The notes beneath the pieces were generated by a model. It was not told the DNA's origin. It worked only from the letters and a program-made list of their open reading frames with translations, and searched no databases. Of a stretch of 46,999 nt of DNA, positions 8,873 to 17,607 are shown piece by piece (positions within the stretch are counted from its first letter, which is position 1; every line of letters begins with the position of its first letter). The position numbers and the translations under genes were made by a program. The DNA comes from Acidiferrobacterales bacterium (GTDB taxonomy: Bacteria; Pseudomonadota; Gammaproteobacteria; Arenicellales; Poriferihabitantaceae), in NCBI GenBank assembly GCA_019633985.1, contig JAHQWE010000113.1:1-46999 (forward strand), read 5' to 3'.

Positions 8873-9325
8873 TCAGATGCCTTGTAACTTGTGAACTCCG
8901 GAAGGTTTTGAAGCTGTATCCTGTGGATGAATATCTGCAAAAATTTCAATAATATTGTTTTCCGGGTCAGTAAAGAATAGTGTTCGATGACACCAGTCCT
9001 GATTGGTCGGTGCTTCGATCACTTCAACCCCTTTTTCCTGCAGAGTTTGATACGCAACATCCACATCGGCAGGTGGCACCCTGAAACTTAACTGGATCGC
9101 AGCCGATTCGTCTGGAATAGCAGGTCCGTCATAAGCTCGCCCTCGTGGTCTTAGACCTAGAAACAAAGTTCCAACACGGAACCCAACCCATCTTCCAGGT
9201 TCCCGGTCTTCAACCTGGAAACCAAAAGTATCGCTATAGAACTGTTCCATTTTTTCAAGGTCATCACATAGCACAATGACGTAGTCCATACTACGGATGG
9301 CATTGAAGCCTGTATTTTCATTCAT
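8873..9325 (-). CDS. VOC (glyoxalase/bleomycin-resistance) family protein
   Basis: A 150-residue protein with the paired beta-alpha-beta-beta-beta modules of the vicinal oxygen chelate fold: DYVIVLCDDLEKMEQFYSDTFGF in the first half and TLFFTDPENNIIEIFADIHP in the second. The Glu near the end (NIIEIFAD) is at the usual metal-ligand place. Members are metal-dependent lyases, isomerases, dioxygenases or drug-binding proteins; nothing here fixes the activity. ACGGAGTA, about 8 nt before the ATG, is a good ribosome binding site. It follows the racemase-like gene on the same strand with a 99-bp gap and lies upstream of it in transcription, so the two may be cotranscribed. Confidence 0.8.
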   Translation of the reverse strand: MNENTGFNAIRSMDYVIVLCDDLEKMEQFYSDTFGFQVEDREPGRWVGFRVGTLFLGLRPRGRAYDGPAIPDESAAIQLSFRVPPADVDVAYQTLQEKGVEVIEAPTNQDWCHRTLFFTDPENNIIEIFADIHPQDTASKPSGVHKLQGI

Positions 9326-9524
9326 TATTTTTACTCCGTGATTGTCGACGGTAAAAATCGTGCTCCCTGCTGTTGTTTTGCCGAAGGCGTCTTTACAAGG
9401 AATCGTTGTCTGCGATCGTTGACCTTAGCACTAGATAAACGCAATGCAATGGCCTTTTACAACACCCACGATGTCGTGCAATCATAAACGTTCATTGTAT
9501 TTGACGCGCTGGTAGCCTGAAACC

Positions 9525-10403
9525 ATGAAAAGAAATATATTTTCCCGCTTCGTCTCACTCGGTAGTGGCATCCTCTTTCTTGCCATAACTACCTTACCCG
9601 GATTTACGGGAGAGCCCAAGCTCTCCTTTGTTGGCGCAAGTGATACCGAATTTGGCAACCCGCATGATCTAATTCTCGGACCAAATGATGCTTATCTCTA
9701 CGTTTCTGACGTCGATAAAAATCGGATTGCGGTGCTAGACCCTAAGTCACTGAAAGTAATTGGTGAGTTTGGTGCAGATCACCAGGCAGGTACACACGAT
9801 ATTGATTTTGACATTGACGGTAACGCCTACGTCGCAGATACCCATAACAATCGGGTGTTGATTTATACCGTTAACGGCGCAAATGCCGAACGTATTGGAG
9901 AATTATCTGAGAATATTCGAGGGCCGGAAGGTGTTCTGGTTCACCCCGATGGCCGAGTCTATGTTGCGGGCGCCTGGTCAAATAATGTGGTGGTGTATCG
10001 AAACGGAGAGATTGTTGGAGAATTGAATGGTTTATCTTCTCCCCACGATCTTGCGTTTGATCCTAATGGAGATATCTGGCTCGCTGACGCTGGAAATCAT
10101 CGACTGCTCCTTTTATCACCAGAGCTAGATGTCAAAAAAGAATTGTCGGGAGATGCATTTGACTTCAACGGTGTGCGCTATCTCGATTTAACAACCAAGG
10201 GTTTGATGATTGCCGCGGATAAAAATAACCACGCGGTGAAAGTGATCAGTAAAGATCATCGGCTTATCCAGGTCGTTGGCGGATCACCTGGAATGGGTAA
10301 AAACGTATTTCGTACACCCGAAGGCGTAGAAATAAAAGGCAACACTGTTTGGATATCGGATTCGGGCAATGATCGAATTGTGAAGTACCGGCTGAAGCAC
10401 TAA
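9525..10403 (+). CDS. Exported NHL-repeat beta-propeller protein
   Basis: A 292-residue protein starting with a signal peptide (MKRNIFSRFVSLGSGILFLA, cleavage near residue 28). The rest is about six NHL-type repeats, with recurring patterns such as GNAYVADTHNNRVLIY, GDIWLADAGNHRLLLL and NTVWISDSGNDRIVKY. It should fold as a six-bladed propeller in the periplasm or outside the cell. Related propellers bind ligands or proteins, and some are lyases or lactonases; catalytic residues cannot be assigned. It is a single gene, opposite in strand to both neighbours. Confidence 0.85.
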   Translation: MKRNIFSRFVSLGSGILFLAITTLPGFTGEPKLSFVGASDTEFGNPHDLILGPNDAYLYVSDVDKNRIAVLDPKSLKVIGEFGADHQAGTHDIDFDIDGNAYVADTHNNRVLIYTVNGANAERIGELSENIRGPEGVLVHPDGRVYVAGAWSNNVVVYRNGEIVGELNGLSSPHDLAFDPNGDIWLADAGNHRLLLLSPELDVKKELSGDAFDFNGVRYLDLTTKGLMIAADKNNHAVKVISKDHRLIQVVGGSPGMGKNVFRTPEGVEIKGNTVWISDSGNDRIVKYRLKH

Positions 10404-10438
10404 ATTCCGCACTGATTCAACCTGAAGTAAACCAAGCA

Positions 10439-11077
10439 TCAATGATAGATGATCAAAGGCAGGTCTGGTCGCAAGTCTTCGGTTCGGCAGCTTTTGTCGG
10501 TATCGAGATATACCTCTAGCAAATGCTCATCGCCGGACTCGATCGATAGTTTCTCTGCTGAGCTCACCGCGTTTAACACATTAGATAACGGATCGACAGT
10601 TGTGGTGATGTTGATATGAGAGAGTGAACGCAAGGTGCATTTACTTTCTTCTACCGCAATGGGCTGCATAAAGGGGGCGTAAATACATAAAGGTTCGAGA
10701 ATGTTGTCAGCATTCTCTCCAACATGAAAAGCCATAGGCGGTTCGAAGTATTCCGGCTGATAGCTCCAACCGGTAAATGGTGGTTGTGATAAAGAATTTT
10801 CGCCACACCCCAATATGATTCCAAATGGTGAAGCGTTCGTATAACCAATTCGATCTGTCAATTTAAGATCACGACCAGGGCCAGCGATGGCCTCTTCCTC
10901 ATCACGCACCCAGAGGAGTTCGAGCATACTGTTTGCCAGTTCGAATCTGCGATTTGAGGTTCCCTGGCCGGGGTGATCCCGGCTGAAACTTTCCTTCAAG
11001 CCCAGATTTATTAAAACTTCTCCTGCTGTTCCGCCAGGCTCAGTAAGAATAAAAAAGTGGTGAAGAGTGAGACTCAA
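10439..11077 (-). CDS. VOC/glyoxalase-like domain protein
   Basis: A 212-residue protein with a TTG start (11075-11077). The N-terminus TLHHFFILTEPGGTAGEVL and the segment HPGQGTSNRRFELANSMLELLW are typical of a VOC-related family of about 210 residues with unknown substrate. The His pair in LHHFF and the Glu in LELLW occupy positions where VOC proteins bind metal. It begins 8 bp after the stop of the SOUL lipoprotein gene on the same strand, so the two are probably one transcript. No signal peptide, so cytoplasmic. Confidence 0.72.
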   Translation of the reverse strand: MSLTLHHFFILTEPGGTAGEVLINLGLKESFSRDHPGQGTSNRRFELANSMLELLWVRDEEEAIAGPGRDLKLTDRIGYTNASPFGIILGCGENSLSQPPFTGWSYQPEYFEPPMAFHVGENADNILEPLCIYAPFMQPIAVEESKCTLRSLSHINITTTVDPLSNVLNAVSSAEKLSIESGDEHLLEVYLDTDKSCRTEDLRPDLPLIIYH

Positions 11078-11085
11078 GTTGAAAG

Positions 11086-11736
11086 TTATTGAATATCGAT
11101 TGGGACGAGAATTTCATTGCGCCGTAAACTGGGGAGTGTCCACGGCGGATTATACCCCGCAGTTTTTACTGCACCGACTACGCGAAAGTCTCTGCCGGCA
11201 ATCCAGGTTTCGAGCTTTTCCCTATTGGTTCGAATATTTCGGTCCCAGAGTAAGCCGTTGAAACGAATCACAGCCACAGTCAGATCACTGGTCTTTGAGA
11301 GAAACACATCGGGGTTGTTCGGAACGGGTACGGTATCCATACTGAATTCGCCCGGCAAAACAAAAGACATTACCCTGCTTCCCACACTTTCCTCTCTACC
11401 CATGAAGACTGGGGCAGTCATTGCAATCTTTTCTCCACTCTCAGAAGCTTCACCCGTAACTACCGGCGCCGTCATCGGTATCTTAGATTGATTTCTATTT
11501 GCCCCGGATATGTAGTTGAACAGTCTTCGAAAGGCCGCGTTTTGATCTTCCCCGTCGTCTGAAATAGGTGTAGAAACAAGAAGCAGTTCTTCATAGTGAC
11601 GTACCTCCATCTTGCCTTCATTTTCGATCACCGAGTATGGCGCAATATCCACCCCGGGTTGACCAAAAACCGAGCATCCCGTCAAGACTGCGATGGTTAC
11701 GCCGACCATTCCTATTTTCATAACGCTGTTCAACAT
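11086..11736 (-). CDS. SOUL heme-binding family lipoprotein
   Basis: A 216-residue protein with a lipoprotein signal: the lipobox LTGC follows a short hydrophobic stretch (MKIGMVGVTIAVLTGC), so Cys21 would be acylated. If the second ATG (11721) is the true start, the signal is 15 residues long. The mature part matches the SOUL/HBP family (YEELLLVSTPI, FRRLFNYISGAN, KIPMTAPVV, MSFVLPGEFSMDTVPVP, AVIRFNGL). SOUL proteins bind heme or related tetrapyrroles; bacterial roles are poorly known. It probably forms a two-gene unit with the downstream VOC protein. It should be anchored in the inner or outer membrane facing the periplasm. Confidence 0.86.
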   Translation of the reverse strand: MLNSVMKIGMVGVTIAVLTGCSVFGQPGVDIAPYSVIENEGKMEVRHYEELLLVSTPISDDGEDQNAAFRRLFNYISGANRNQSKIPMTAPVVTGEASESGEKIAMTAPVFMGREESVGSRVMSFVLPGEFSMDTVPVPNNPDVFLSKTSDLTVAVIRFNGLLWDRNIRTNREKLETWIAGRDFRVVGAVKTAGYNPPWTLPSLRRNEILVPIDIQ

Positions 11737-12670
11737 ACTCTAAATGCCCGATTCTAAAGAGAGTGAATAATAAAAGAGGAACAATGAAATTAACGTGGGT
11801 TTCCCGACAAACAGAAATTATTAAAACGCCGTAAATCACGTTCAGTATCAGCACATACCGTTGGCCGCTATCTAAGAGAGTTTGTCTACTCTGGGATAAA
11901 ACAGACTATTTTTAGAAGTAGTAGGATTCTCTGACAGAATCCACCACGGGAAATTTTGGGAGCTTTTACTCAATGTCAGGAACTTCAGTGTATTACGAAT
12001 GATATTTATTGGATTGAAGCACATCAGGAGCCGAGCCTCCGGACCCGCTTTACCACATGTATCAGCAGGTTGGTGCGGTTCACAGGAAAATTTACAAACT
12101 GAGCAAAGCATTTTCCTTGCAGCCCAAACTACTCCTGTCACAGACTATGTCCGAACAGGGTCTTTGCTATTGCCGCGATGGTAAGATTGGCCCCAGTCTC
12201 AACTGCGGCGTTGGCATCGAACCGATGGGACTCAGAGCAACCAGCGCCCACCTATGAAGGAATTCCAATCCTGCCTTCCTACAAGCTTGGAGATCTATAG
12301 CGCAGACGACCGGGGGTACGACTGCGTGCGCGCAATTCATTGTTATTCTGCCTTCACCCATCATAGGCGTAAAGCGCAGATAGTTTCCTAAACGGCTCAG
12401 AAATATGGTGTGATCAACGCTTCCCATAGTCGCGGTGATCAGAAATAATTTGAGGTCATATCAGTGTGACATGCGAAGTTTTGGATAACAAATGACTCTC
12501 AATCGCGCTAGACACTCCGTGTCATAAAACCGTTCTCCGGCAGGTTCCAGAATCAATAAAATCCAATCAGCCGCACATACAGTCATCGACCAGATTTTTG
12601 ACCCCATTGAGTGCGCTTGCAGTAGACACACCTGCTTTGTTCCGGCAGCCCGGCATGACGTAACGAGTTA
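11737..12670. other. Intergenic stretch with a possible degraded oxidoreductase gene
   Basis: About 930 bp without a convincing intact gene. On the minus strand around 12167-12427, a broken frame reads VDHTIFLSRLGNYLRFTPMM and further on RWALVALSPIGSMP. These loosely recall DadA-like FAD-dependent amino acid dehydrogenases (patterns such as SRLGDRLRxT and RPMTPDGxPxIG). Stops and frame changes interrupt it, no FAD-binding N-terminus remains, and the match is by eye only. No RNA gene or clear terminator is seen in the rest. Confidence 0.25.
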
Positions 12671-13486
12671 TTAAGAAGCCTGCCAAACCAACGGAAACGA
12701 TGAGTGAATCATCGCATCACCTGGTGTCAGGTTTACCTCAGGATAAGGTGGGGAAGTTTTCCAAGGTCTTTTAGCAAATCGCGCGTCATCACCCAGCCAT
12801 CGAGTGGAAAAACCACGCCGTCTTGACTCCAGTCCGACAGTCGCGGGGGCGCCATGTATCGTGCGCATATGAAAAACAATGCAGTCTCCAGGCTCAAGAT
12901 TCCACGACAGGATGTCATACTGCTCCCGGTTTTCATCGATCGCCGGAATATTTTTAAATCCTGCATGACCTTCTGCATAGTTTTGATGATTTACAAATAG
13001 TCTCGGATAGTAGAGCACGCCGGTGGAATGCGAGCCTGAAATAAATTCCGGACAAGCCTTTTGGGGCACTGCATCCAAAGGTAGCCAGATCGAGCAAAGT
13101 TGATCACCATCTACCCCGTAGTAGGGCAAGTCATGATGCCAGGGAGTGACTTCGCGCGTTCCGGGCTCCTTAACCAGCACGTGCTCGTGATAGAGCCGTG
13201 CGGAACGGGAGCTCATTAGCCTTGCCGCCACTTCGGCGGCCGGAGACTCCATTACAAAGTCTCGGTATTCAGCAAAGCGCGACCAGTTACAGTAATCATC
13301 GTAAAACCCTCCAGGCTCACCATCAGGCGTGTAGTAAGTATGGCTTGGGCCAGGGGCAGCGAAGTTCTTCTCCATGCCAACCGACAGTGTATCCAGCCAA
13401 GACTGCTTAAATACCCCGCGCAGGCATACGGCTCCATTTGAGGCAAACTCTTCTATGAGAGATTCTGAAATCGAGAGATCGCTCAC
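12671..13486 (-). CDS. Phytanoyl-CoA dioxygenase (PhyH) family Fe(II)/2OG oxygenase
   Basis: A 271-residue protein from a GTG at 13486. That GTG overlaps the TGA of the upstream oxygenase gene (GTGA), which favours it over the TTG/ATG-type start at 13531 that would overlap by 49 bp. The PhyH facial triad is visible: His117-x-Asp119 in TPWHHDLPYYG, and distal His211 in MRTIHGAPA, followed by Arg residues (SRRRGFSTRW) for 2-oxoglutarate. Middle segments SIWLPLDAVP and CPEFISGSH are typical of the family. It hydroxylates an unknown small molecule with Fe(II), O2 and 2-oxoglutarate. It is coupled to an ArpA/HalD-like oxygenase gene, suggesting consecutive steps on one substrate. Confidence 0.87.
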   Translation of the reverse strand: MSDLSISESLIEEFASNGAVCLRGVFKQSWLDTLSVGMEKNFAAPGPSHTYYTPDGEPGGFYDDYCNWSRFAEYRDFVMESPAAEVAARLMSSRSARLYHEHVLVKEPGTREVTPWHHDLPYYGVDGDQLCSIWLPLDAVPQKACPEFISGSHSTGVLYYPRLFVNHQNYAEGHAGFKNIPAIDENREQYDILSWNLEPGDCIVFHMRTIHGAPATVGLESRRRGFSTRWLGDDARFAKRPWKTSPPYPEVNLTPGDAMIHSSFPLVWQAS

Positions 13487-14317
13487 AATAATGCCTGAGA
13501 AGCAATGGACGCCTTTCCCGTCCTGCCCCAAAATAATTTACGAACCGACTCGCTATTTTTCATATCTGGCTTCTCGCTATAACAAAGAACAGGAACCAAT
13601 CTAGGCTGTGTCCCCGAAACGCGAGTCACTCGGTGGATCGTTTGTTGGCCGCCAAAAATCAGTAACGTTCCTGCAGCGAACGGCAGATCGTGAACTCCTG
13701 TGCGATCACCGTTCAACACATTCTGAACAATTTTCTTCTCTTCGGCGGCCCCCCGAACTAATGGTACATACTCGAATGCACCACCCTTCTCAGGTGCTTG
13801 AAGCATGAGTGTGACGGTAAATTCGGACTCATCAAAATGCCAACCGTGCTCACCTCCATCAACAAAAACATTCACCGAACAAGCACCTAGCGGGTCAGCA
13901 AAGCGATGCAGCTCAGTCTTGCCGAGTACCAGCCGGATAAACTCTTTGAGTGGGTCCCAGAGATAAAGCGATCGCAGACGGGTATCAGCTCCAATTCGAT
14001 CATACGGCACCGACCCAACGAATGTTTTTTCCTGTTGACGCTCTACGATATCCCTCGGCAAACTGCTATCGTCTTCGGTGAGATAGGCGTTGTGCGTACT
14101 GTTACAAAAAAAAAGCATGGCCGCTAAATTGATTGGCTTCTTGAGCAAGTTTGGCCAATGCCCCTGAACGGATAAATCCAGGCAAAACGCATAAGCCATT
14201 ATCTAGGTACTGTTGTCGGCACAGAGCTGAAAAACGCTGCCCTGCCTCAGATTCCAGCTGATGAACCGGATATCGATCGACATCCGCCATTTCTTGGGCT
14301 TGGTCCAATTGCGACAT
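13483..14317 (-). pseudogene. ArpA/HalD-like Fe(II)/2OG oxygenase gene, frameshifted in a nine-T run
   Basis: Two overlapping frames together encode one protein of about 277 residues. The N-terminal frame (14317-14102) ends in SGHAFFL; the second reads FFCNSTHNAYL. They meet in nine T on the coding strand (A run 14106-14114). With eight T the product would read GHAFFCNSTHNAYL without a break. After repair the triad is His160-x-Asp162 (GWHFDESEF) and His228 (QTIHRVTRV), with Arg239 for 2-oxoglutarate. HalD/BesD halogenases replace the Asp by Gly, so a hydroxylase is more likely here. The break could be a sequencing error, true inactivation, slippage or phase variation. The stop overlaps the GTG of the PhyH gene. 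Confidence 0.78.
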
Positions 14318-14326
14318 AGTGCTAAC

Positions 14327-14351
14327 GATTCGTTGCCTTTAACAACGAATC
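14327..14351 (-). promoter_or_regulatory. Hairpin/palindrome just upstream of the ArpA-like start
   Basis: GATTCGTTG and CAACGAATC form a perfect 9-bp inverted repeat around a 7-nt centre. It ends 9 bp before the ATG at 14317, where the ribosome binding site should be. It could be an operator or an mRNA hairpin that limits translation. No poly-T tract follows, so a terminator is unlikely. The rest of the gap to 14619 shows nothing definite. Confidence 0.4.
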
Positions 14352-14619
14352 ATACCCCCTCTATCCATTAGAACCCAAGCATATTATCGATATCTGTCTC
14401 CTGCCAGCGGTAAAACTGGCCGGCTAAATTTCCGGTCGAGCAAGATTCGATCCCGCTTGCAACGCCGTCAGTAAGACACGAAAGCGACTGATTGAGAACG
14501 GAATAAGCACCGCACTCTTCCAACATTTTCTGACTGGATCGCGATATGATTGCGGCCGTGAGGGCAGTTGATATTTTCGATCATCAACTTGAATAAAAAA
14601 TTATTTCGAACCGGGGCAT

Positions 14620-17598
14620 ATGGCCGCAGAAAAACGACAATTAACGATTCTGAACTGCGATATGGTGGGATCGACGATGCTCGCGGAGGAGCTCGATCCC
14701 GAAGTCTTTGAAGTTATTATCCAGTCATTCATTGATCTGTCCGTTGAAGTGATTGAGCGCAATCATGGCGTGTTTGCCATCAATACCGGAGACGGTTACG
14801 AGGCCTATTTTTACCCAGGGACAGGTTCACCCGGCGCCGTCTACGCGATCGAATGTGGTTTGGATATACAGCGTTCTTTAGAATCGTTAAACGCGAATGC
14901 TAACCACCCGATTTCAGTGCGTGTCGGCATCACCACCGGGCAGGTCGTGCTTAGCCCACATAAATTAAGCTCTAATGTTGAAGTCGACATAGCGTTCGGC
15001 AAACCCGCCCATCTTGCCTCACGATTGCAATCAGCAGCAGAACCCTGGGAAGTGTATGTCGACGACGCTACCCGTGAATCCGCGTCTCCCTACTTCAATT
15101 TTCACAACGCAGGCAGCAAGCTGCTGAAAGGATTTAACCAACCCGTCAAGCTCTGGCGGGTAGATAGTCAACGTCAGTCGGAGTCGCGATTCCAAGCACG
15201 CTTGTCTTCATTGTCTCCGTTGGTAGGCAGAGGTTCGGAGATCAATGCGCTGAGTAGCTGCTGGCAAAGCGCCAGTGAGGGAAAAGGCGAAGCGATTGTG
15301 GTAATTGGAGAGCCAGGTATTGGGAAATCCCGTTTGGTCTACGAGGCTTGCAATCGAATCGAACAACCTCCAATTGTGCTGCAATGTCTCGAGAATCACG
15401 AGAACACCCCCCTAAGACCATGGACACGCTTGTTGGAATCCATGTCTGAAATCAGCCCTCGAGACTCTGTCGCTGAACGTCGGGAGAAACTCGCTACGAC
15501 ATTGCGTAACCTACTGCCGCTAAAAGTCGAGCAGGAGCAATCGATGCTGTCGCTGATGGTGCAGTCGACTGATGCTGATGTTGATGAACACATATCACCG
15601 AAGCAAAAACTAGAAGAACTCTGCGCAGCAATCGTTGATGGCGTAATCCATCTTTCGAAGAAGCAAACTCAATTAATTGTGATCGAAGACTTACACTGGA
15701 TTGATCCGACATCGCAAATGCTTCTAGAGTCTTTGTTGGAGCGGAAAAACACCGCCGGACTGTTTGTGCTACTAACAAGTCGACCCGAGAAGCAAGCCTA
15801 TGTAGACAGCATCAATATCCAACAAATTCACCTTCAGCGTCTAACCCATAACGAAACCATGGAGCTGGCCATGTCGGAGATGGAGGGAGTGGTTGCCGAA
15901 CGAGTCGAAGAAATTGTTCGATGGGCAGATGGTATTCCGCTGTTCGTTGAAGAGATCGCAAAGAGTTCGATCGCTTCGAGCGATAGTGAAAGTGAAGAGA
16001 ACAAGAGCTCTGCACAAACTGACGCCTTTAAGCCAGATGTTCCTCACTCACTCCAGGATCCGCTGCTTGCCAGACTGGACAGGTTGGGCGATGCCAAACA
16101 GCTTGCTCAAGTCGCTTCCGTAATCGGACGAGAGTTTGATATAGAAACGCTTAGCCTGCTGAAAGAATCAGCGGCTGACAATATTCGCCACAACTTAAGT
16201 CGCTTGGTCGACGCTGGAATTTTACTTACACTGGACGCAAGTGGCGAAAATTTGACGTTTAAACACGCCCTGATTCAGGATGTGGTTTACAAAAACCTGT
16301 TGGATCGGGATGCCCGTCAGCTTCATAAGCGGCTTGCAAGAATTTATCAGGAGGAATTCGGCGATATTCAAAGCTCCCGCTCAGAAGTCATCGCACATCA
16401 CCTTAGCATGGCAGGCGAGTGGGAGATCGCAGCCGAACTGTGGCTGGAAGCCGGCGTATCCGCTCGAGATACGGGTTCCAATCTGGAAGCGAAGGGCCGT
16501 CTGGAACGTGGCCTCGACGCGGCCAATCATATGGAAGATAAACTCGAAGCCCGTAGGTTACGGGTGCAAATTGAGCTCATACTTGGTCAAGTTATCAGTG
16601 CACATTACGGGCCGATTAATCAGGAAGGTCACGCGGCATTCGAAAACGTCGTGGAAATTGCAACCGATCTGGGTGATGAAGTCAGCGTCGTTTCCGCCCA
16701 GACTTACCTGATGTGGCTCCACTTTGATTCTGGAGAATTTGAAGTCACACTCTCTGCAGCAGCCAAGCTGACTGACTATGCAAAGAATGTTGGTAACCAC
16801 CAAGCCGCTGCATTGGGATTGCTGGGTGCAGGTATGTGCCAGTTCGCCATGGGAGAATTTAGCCAGGCACGAATTTCTCTGGAAGAATCATTGCGTTATT
16901 TGGAACACGAATTTGAGCATGTCGAAGGGTACCCCGGTAAGGCTTACACCTACCTGGGTTTTATTACCCATATTCAAGGCGACTCAGATCGTGCCTTCTT
17001 CCTGTGTAAACACTCTATTGAAATAAGTGAAGACAAAGCCGCTTATGATTTGGCAGCAGCGCTTGGTAATTCACTTTACCTTAATGTGATTCAGCACGAT
17101 TTGAAGACCATGGAAGAAACTTCTTCACGGTTAATGTTGTTATCCGAAAAAACCGGCTTTATCAAATGGTATTACCAAGGTGCATTTTTCTACGGTAGTG
17201 TGCTGGCAGCGCGAGGTGATATCGCGGGATTAAAGATGATGAAGGAAGCTATCGATCGATTTGAGCAATCGGAAGAACTGGTTGAGCTCACGATTTTTTA
17301 CGGCTTACTCGCTGATCGATATCTCATGCATGGCGAATACCACAAAGCGAAGTACTGGGCAGATAAGGGTCTGAACCTAGTTGAAACCTTTGGCGAATGT
17401 TTTGTCGAAGCCCCTTTGCTTCGATTGAAAGCTCGTTGCCTGAAACACACTCATCCTGACCCGACCTTAGAGGCGGAAGCGCTTTTTGAGAGGGCCAGCA
17501 AGGTGGCCCAATCCCAGGAAGCCGTTATTTGGCAAGAGCGCGAAATAAAGGTGCAAGCAAACGGCGATTTGTATAATATGGAGCAAAGATTTCCATAA
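14620..17598 (+). CDS. Class III nucleotide cyclase-AAA ATPase-TPR signalling protein
   Basis: A 992-residue protein in three parts. Residues 5-180 are a class III adenylate/guanylate cyclase domain with metal-binding Asp14 (LNCDMVGST) and Asp58 (NTGDGYEAYF). Residues about 198-460 are a STAND-like AAA domain, with LVGRGSEI, Walker A GEPGIGKS (230-237) and Walker B LIVIEDLHWID. The remainder is helical TPR-type repeats. Such fusions are thought to couple ligand or protein sensing in the TPR/ATPase part to cyclase output. The usual adenine-recognising Lys is Ile54, and the transition-state Asn is His131 (AHLASRL), though Arg135 is kept. Activity and nucleotide preference are therefore uncertain. 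No signal peptide or membrane helix. The next gene starts 10 bp downstream. Confidence 0.88.
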   Translation: MAAEKRQLTILNCDMVGSTMLAEELDPEVFEVIIQSFIDLSVEVIERNHGVFAINTGDGYEAYFYPGTGSPGAVYAIECGLDIQRSLESLNANANHPISVRVGITTGQVVLSPHKLSSNVEVDIAFGKPAHLASRLQSAAEPWEVYVDDATRESASPYFNFHNAGSKLLKGFNQPVKLWRVDSQRQSESRFQARLSSLSPLVGRGSEINALSSCWQSASEGKGEAIVVIGEPGIGKSRLVYEACNRIEQPPIVLQCLENHENTPLRPWTRLLESMSEISPRDSVAERREKLATTLRNLLPLKVEQEQSMLSLMVQSTDADVDEHISPKQKLEELCAAIVDGVIHLSKKQTQLIVIEDLHWIDPTSQMLLESLLERKNTAGLFVLLTSRPEKQAYVDSINIQQIHLQRLTHNETMELAMSEMEGVVAERVEEIVRWADGIPLFVEEIAKSSIASSDSESEENKSSAQTDAFKPDVPHSLQDPLLARLDRLGDAKQLAQVASVIGREFDIETLSLLKESAADNIRHNLSRLVDAGILLTLDASGENLTFKHALIQDVVYKNLLDRDARQLHKRLARIYQEEFGDIQSSRSEVIAHHLSMAGEWEIAAELWLEAGVSARDTGSNLEAKGRLERGLDAANHMEDKLEARRLRVQIELILGQVISAHYGPINQEGHAAFENVVEIATDLGDEVSVVSAQTYLMWLHFDSGEFEVTLSAAAKLTDYAKNVGNHQAAALGLLGAGMCQFAMGEFSQARISLEESLRYLEHEFEHVEGYPGKAYTYLGFITHIQGDSDRAFFLCKHSIEISEDKAAYDLAAALGNSLYLNVIQHDLKTMEETSSRLMLLSEKTGFIKWYYQGAFFYGSVLAARGDIAGLKMMKEAIDRFEQSEELVELTIFYGLLADRYLMHGEYHKAKYWADKGLNLVETFGECFVEAPLLRLKARCLKHTHPDPTLEAEALFERASKVAQSQEAVIWQEREIKVQANGDLYNMEQRFP

Positions 17599-17607
17599 TA
17601 ATTAACG

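Noticed and set aside
14430..14465. A TTCGATCCC with flanking GCAAG/CTTGC resembling a tRNA T-arm
   Set aside because: No acceptor, D or anticodon arms can be built around it, and the stem-loop spacing does not fit a T-arm.
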